Positions 6,127-8,355 of a stretch of DNA of 8,355 nt are shown piece by piece. The position numbers were made by a program, and so were the translations under genes. The notes beneath the pieces are model-generated. The model ran no database searches, had not been told where the DNA came from, and saw nothing but the letters and a program-made list of their open reading frames with translations. The DNA comes from Desulfobacterales bacterium (GTDB taxonomy: Bacteria; Desulfobacterota; Desulfobacteria; Desulfobacterales; 4be13). Positions within the stretch are counted from its first letter, which is position 1; each line of letters opens with the position of its first letter. The DNA is taken from assembly GCA_029940115.1 (NCBI GenBank), contig JAOZRQ010000032.1, forward strand, positions 1 through 8,355, read 5' to 3'.

Positions 6127-6150
6127 TCCCGGAGTGCAAAGCTTGCTTTG
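6127..6150. repeat. Solo copy of a CCGGAGTGC-bordered hairpin between convergent genes
   Basis: CCCGGAGTGC is followed by the small hairpin CAAAGC-TT-GCTTTG (6137-6150). The border sequence is shared with the repeats at 2501-2642 and 3915-4021, but the matching right border is missing, so this may be a truncated copy. It occupies the 43-nt gap between the ATPase stop and the stop of the convergent phosphoesterase gene and might act as a weak bidirectional terminator, although no long T-run flanks it. Confidence 0.55.
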
Positions 6151-6155
6151 TGGTT

Positions 6156-7280
6156 TCAATCCGAACCGCTGGAGGTGAGTTCGATCAACGTGATTTCAGG
6201 CGGCGCCAAGATGCGTATCGGCGGCCCCCACGTCCCTGTTCCCCGGCTGACGTAGATGGCGGAGCCTTTCTGAATCTCATAGTATCCGGCAAAGAACGGA
6301 TAGATGCGGGAGGTGATCAGGTGGAGGGGGAAAATCTGGCCCCCGTGGGTGTGCCCGGAGAGTTGCAGATCAAAAAGCCCGGCCGTCCTTTTCGAGACCA
6401 CCGGCTGATGCCTGAGAAAGAGCGTGAACAGGCCGTTTTGCAATGAAGTGAGCAGGGCGGTCTCCTCGGCTGACCCCGCCTTGACCCGGTCATCAATCCC
6501 CGCAATGTTGATCAGGGGATGAATGGTCTTTGCCGTGCCACGTAACACCGTAAAGCCGGATTTCTCCATGAAATCAACCGCGTGAACCAAGCCCGCGTAA
6601 TATTCATGATTTCCTGTCACCGCATATTTCCCATATCGTGGACGAATCTGTTGGAAGATCGCCGCCAGTTCAGGAAGATGATGGAGCGGGGTGTCGAGCA
6701 GATCGCCAGTGCATACCAAGATGTCCGGCGAGAGGGACTGCACCTTGTCGGTGATGGCCTTCAGCTTTTTGTCACGCGCGGTCAATCCCAAGTGAACATC
6801 TGAAATCTGGACGATTCTCAGCGGGTCTGCATGATCGGGAAGCTTGTCGGTCTCCACGCGCAGGTGCTCCATCTTCATGTTTCGGGCCTCAAAGATTCCG
6901 TAGAGCCAGCATGTGGACACGATGCAGAGCATGACCATCGCGGGCTTTTTCCCGGAAAGCGGGGGCAGATGAACATTGCTGATTGTCCTGAGACCCCATG
7001 CACCCAAATCGAAGATTCCCATGAGAAGAGCGGCTGCACATCCGAGGAGGAGAAAGCCCATCCAGTAATAGCCGACAAAGGCGGTCATGCGCGCGGGGAG
7101 ATCGTGTCCCATCCTTTCAAAGGTATGACAGATCATGGGAGCGAAGACCATGTAAATGAGAAACAGGAAACATCCCCATCTCAGCCATCTCCCGTCCGGA
7201 AGAAGTACCCGGACGCGGAGAAAGAACAGGGTGTGCATGAGGCCATAAGTCGTCAGGAAAACAATGATAAATCTAAGCAT
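6156..7280 (-). CDS. Membrane metallophosphoesterase (COG1408 / YkuE-YaeI-like)
   Basis: This 374-aa protein has about four hydrophobic segments in its first 131 residues (roughly 3-22, 36-52, 68-90, 114-130) and then a calcineurin-like phosphoesterase domain. All metal-binding motifs are present: ISDVHLG (D161, H163), GDLLD (D193), GNHEYY (N224, H225), H291 in RHQP, and SGHTHGGQ (H310, H312). This order and the GHTHGGQ block define the COG1408 group, which includes YkuE, YaeI and the chlamydial UDP-2,3-diacylglucosamine hydrolase LpxG. The substrate cannot be told from motifs; a phospho-lipid or nucleotide-sugar role in envelope metabolism is plausible. The ATG at 7280 has only a weak purine-rich sequence upstream. 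It is convergent with the ATPase gene and lies 197 nt downstream of the amidohydrolase on the same strand. It looks intact. Confidence 0.92.
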   Translation of the reverse strand: MLRFIIVFLTTYGLMHTLFFLRVRVLLPDGRWLRWGCFLFLIYMVFAPMICHTFERMGHDLPARMTAFVGYYWMGFLLLGCAAALLMGIFDLGAWGLRTISNVHLPPLSGKKPAMVMLCIVSTCWLYGIFEARNMKMEHLRVETDKLPDHADPLRIVQISDVHLGLTARDKKLKAITDKVQSLSPDILVCTGDLLDTPLHHLPELAAIFQQIRPRYGKYAVTGNHEYYAGLVHAVDFMEKSGFTVLRGTAKTIHPLINIAGIDDRVKAGSAEETALLTSLQNGLFTLFLRHQPVVSKRTAGLFDLQLSGHTHGGQIFPLHLITSRIYPFFAGYYEIQKGSAIYVSRGTGTWGPPIRILAPPEITLIELTSSGSD

Positions 7281-7379
7281 ATTCGCCCGTGAAGGTTGTC
7301 AGTTGTTCCAAATTCCAAGGAAAACCAAGGTTTTAAAAAGCTTCTGATCATAACGCTTTTTGGGAAGGCCGCTCTGTCC

Positions 7380-7453
7380 GTGAACTCAAACGTGAACATG
7401 AACTCGGACTTGAACATTAACATTCATTCACGGGCACGGGCACGTTCACGTTT
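7380..7453. repeat. Period-6 repeat array with inverted halves (GTGAAC type)
   Basis: The plus strand from 7380 reads as seven hexamers: GTGAAC, TCAAAC, GTGAAC, ATGAAC, TCGGAC, TTGAAC, ATTAAC. The right half read on the minus strand gives GTGAAC, GTGCCC, GTGCCC, GTGAAT. The outer ends, AAACGTGAAC (7388-7397) and GTTCACGTTT (7444-7453), are a perfect 10-bp inverted repeat. The array lies in the 197-nt spacer between the amidohydrolase and the phosphoesterase and overlaps the shifted-frame end of the former. It may be a degenerate microsatellite, a hairpin in the transcript, or a multi-site protein-binding array. Confidence 0.75.
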
Positions 7454-7477
7454 CTCTCCCCAACAATCGCTTCAGGT

Positions 7478-8194
7478 TCAGGCCTCCTTCATCTCTTGGG
7501 AGATATCAAGTTTTGAAACCTTTGCCAGTTCCCTCACAGGCTCCCCGAATGGAAAATCGGATCCGAACATGATGCGTTCATGCCCGTAGTTCCGGACATA
7601 ATCCATGATGTCATGCGGGGAGGCGAGGCTTGTGTCGGTGAACACGTCCGGGTTTTCCCATATCCCAAAGTCCGAGAGCTTTCGGTATCCCCCGTTCAGA
7701 AAACCGAGGTGCGGGATGATCACCCGGATCCCCGTGGCGATCTCATTGATGAAGCGGAGGGTGTTTTTCAGTTCCTCCTCAAAAACAACAGGCAGATTCC
7801 TCTGTCGAATCACCTCAACGGCTTTCATGCATCCGGGGGAGTCATAATGATAAACCGGTTCGTCAGCATGCCTGTGCCATTTGATGCCCCATTGCTGAGG
7901 GGTGAGCTGGCCCACGGCAAAGTCATTCCAGACAAAAAAATAGGGGAACACCTCAAGCTCGTCATTGGCGACCGTCAGCAGGTAATCGTTGGCTGCCCAC
8001 CGCTTCTCCTGCCATTCGGGAGTGTCCTCAAACCGAAAGGCATACCGATCATAAATTTCTGCCACAGGCGCAAACATCACCACACCTGTTATTTCACTCC
8101 CCTTGACATGGTCAAAATAATCTGCAAAGGACTGAGGGGGAAATCTTTCTTGGATGCCGCAATGGGCATGGGCATCAATGATTTGTGAACTCAT
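7478..8194 (-). CDS. Amidohydrolase-2 family metal-dependent hydrolase, C-terminus frameshifted
   Basis: This 238-aa protein belongs to COG2159 (Amidohydro_2, TIM-barrel metal hydrolases and decarboxylases). IDAHAHCG (residues 6-13) supplies the first-strand HxH (H9, H11). IKWHRHAD (104-111), PHLGFLNGG (161-169) with H162, and MFGSDFPFGEP (209-219) with D213 are the other landmarks. The usual histidine on the next strand is replaced by acidic residues in VVFEEEL (137-142). The start is clear: AAGGA lies six bases before ATG 8194. The protein ends at MKEA, short of the family's usual terminal helix. The missing end, LNLKRLLGRET then stop, is encoded in another frame at 7446-7481, so a net one-base shift near 7481-7496 has probably cut it off. 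The substrate is unknown. It may be cotranscribed with the downstream phosphoesterase, but the 197-nt repeat-filled gap argues against tight coupling. Confidence 0.87.
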   Translation of the reverse strand: MSSQIIDAHAHCGIQERFPPQSFADYFDHVKGSEITGVVMFAPVAEIYDRYAFRFEDTPEWQEKRWAANDYLLTVANDELEVFPYFFVWNDFAVGQLTPQQWGIKWHRHADEPVYHYDSPGCMKAVEVIRQRNLPVVFEEELKNTLRFINEIATGIRVIIPHLGFLNGGYRKLSDFGIWENPDVFTDTSLASPHDIMDYVRNYGHERIMFGSDFPFGEPVRELAKVSKLDISQEMKEA

Positions 8195-8200
8195 TTTCCA

Positions 8201-8205
8201 TCCTT
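8201..8205 (-). promoter_or_regulatory. Ribosome binding site of the amidohydrolase gene
   Basis: On the minus strand AAGGA is followed by six bases and then ATG 8194-8192. The spacing and sequence are good, and they support this start for the amidohydrolase. Confidence 0.65.
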
Positions 8206-8211
8206 GTTGGT

Positions 8212-8354
8212 TGTAAGCTGTGAGCTGTGAGCTGAACTGTAAGGAATCCGCCTTTCGTCAGTTGCGTTGCGGGTTCCTTCCTTCGCAGGAATGACAGGGA
8301 AAGTGGTACCTCATGTGATTCAAGGTGGAACTCAGGCTCAGAGCTTACAGCTTA
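8212..8354. repeat. Heptamer tandem repeat with inverted copy, enclosing a TTCGCAGGAATGACA-type repeat
   Basis: Three 7-nt units, TGTAAGC, TGTGAGC, TGTGAGC, occupy 8212-8232. The complementary end lies at 8342-8354 (AGCTTACAGCTTA), matching TAAGCTGTGAGCT (8214-8226) at 12 of 13 positions. Between them is CCTTCGCAGGAATGACAGG, a sequence of the widespread CCTGCGAAGG intergenic-repeat style. The stretch lies upstream of the amidohydrolase and must contain or border its promoter, but no clear -35/-10 pair is visible. The window ends at the right arm, so the element may continue. Confidence 0.65.
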
Positions 8355-8355
8355 A

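Overview
The window looks like a chromosomal segment of a Gram-negative, probably anaerobic bacterium. Medium-to-high GC genes are separated by unusually repeat-rich spacers. A solitary AmmeMemoRadiSam radical SAM enzyme, PgpA, a COG1408-type membrane phosphoesterase, and spacers full of palindromes and short-period repeats together resemble Desulfobacterota or another repeat-laden environmental lineage. That placement is an inference; no rRNA or other marker is present.

Layout. Positions 1-1189 hold no convincing gene: there is one doubtful 39-codon ORF, several palindromic repeats and a GC-rich stem-loop. Positions 1190-2482 (+) encode an AmrS-type radical SAM protein behind a strong ribosome binding site, with an N-terminus that resembles a Tat signal. 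Positions 2483-2866 are a repeat block that includes a perfect 36-bp inverted repeat. Positions 2867-3148 (+) keep only the C-terminal part of an alpha/beta hydrolase, overlapping by 8 nt the intact pgpA (3141-3653, +). Positions 3654-4021 are another repeat block with a 27-bp perfect inverted repeat. It runs straight into a fragment of an AbiEii/AbiGii-type nucleotidyltransferase toxin (4022-4290), followed 22 nt later by an intact 599-aa AAA/STAND-type ATPase with a C-terminal PD-(D/E)XK nuclease domain (4313-6112, +). On the minus strand lie a four-helix membrane metallophosphoesterase (6156-7280) and, upstream of it in transcription order, an amidohydrolase-2 family protein (7478-8194) whose C-terminus appears to be cut off by a frameshift. 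The right edge (8212-8355) is again repetitive.

How the parts relate. PgpA and perhaps the membrane phosphoesterase belong to envelope lipid metabolism. The radical SAM protein has no AmrA or AmrB partner here. The toxin remnant and the ATPase-nuclease may be the residue of a defence or mobile module. Two genes are visibly truncated where they meet repeat blocks, and a third is frameshifted beside one, so the most distinctive property of the window is a set of palindromic repeat families (notably hairpins bounded by GGAGTGC) associated with gene erosion. I see no CRISPR array, tRNA, rRNA or intact transposase.
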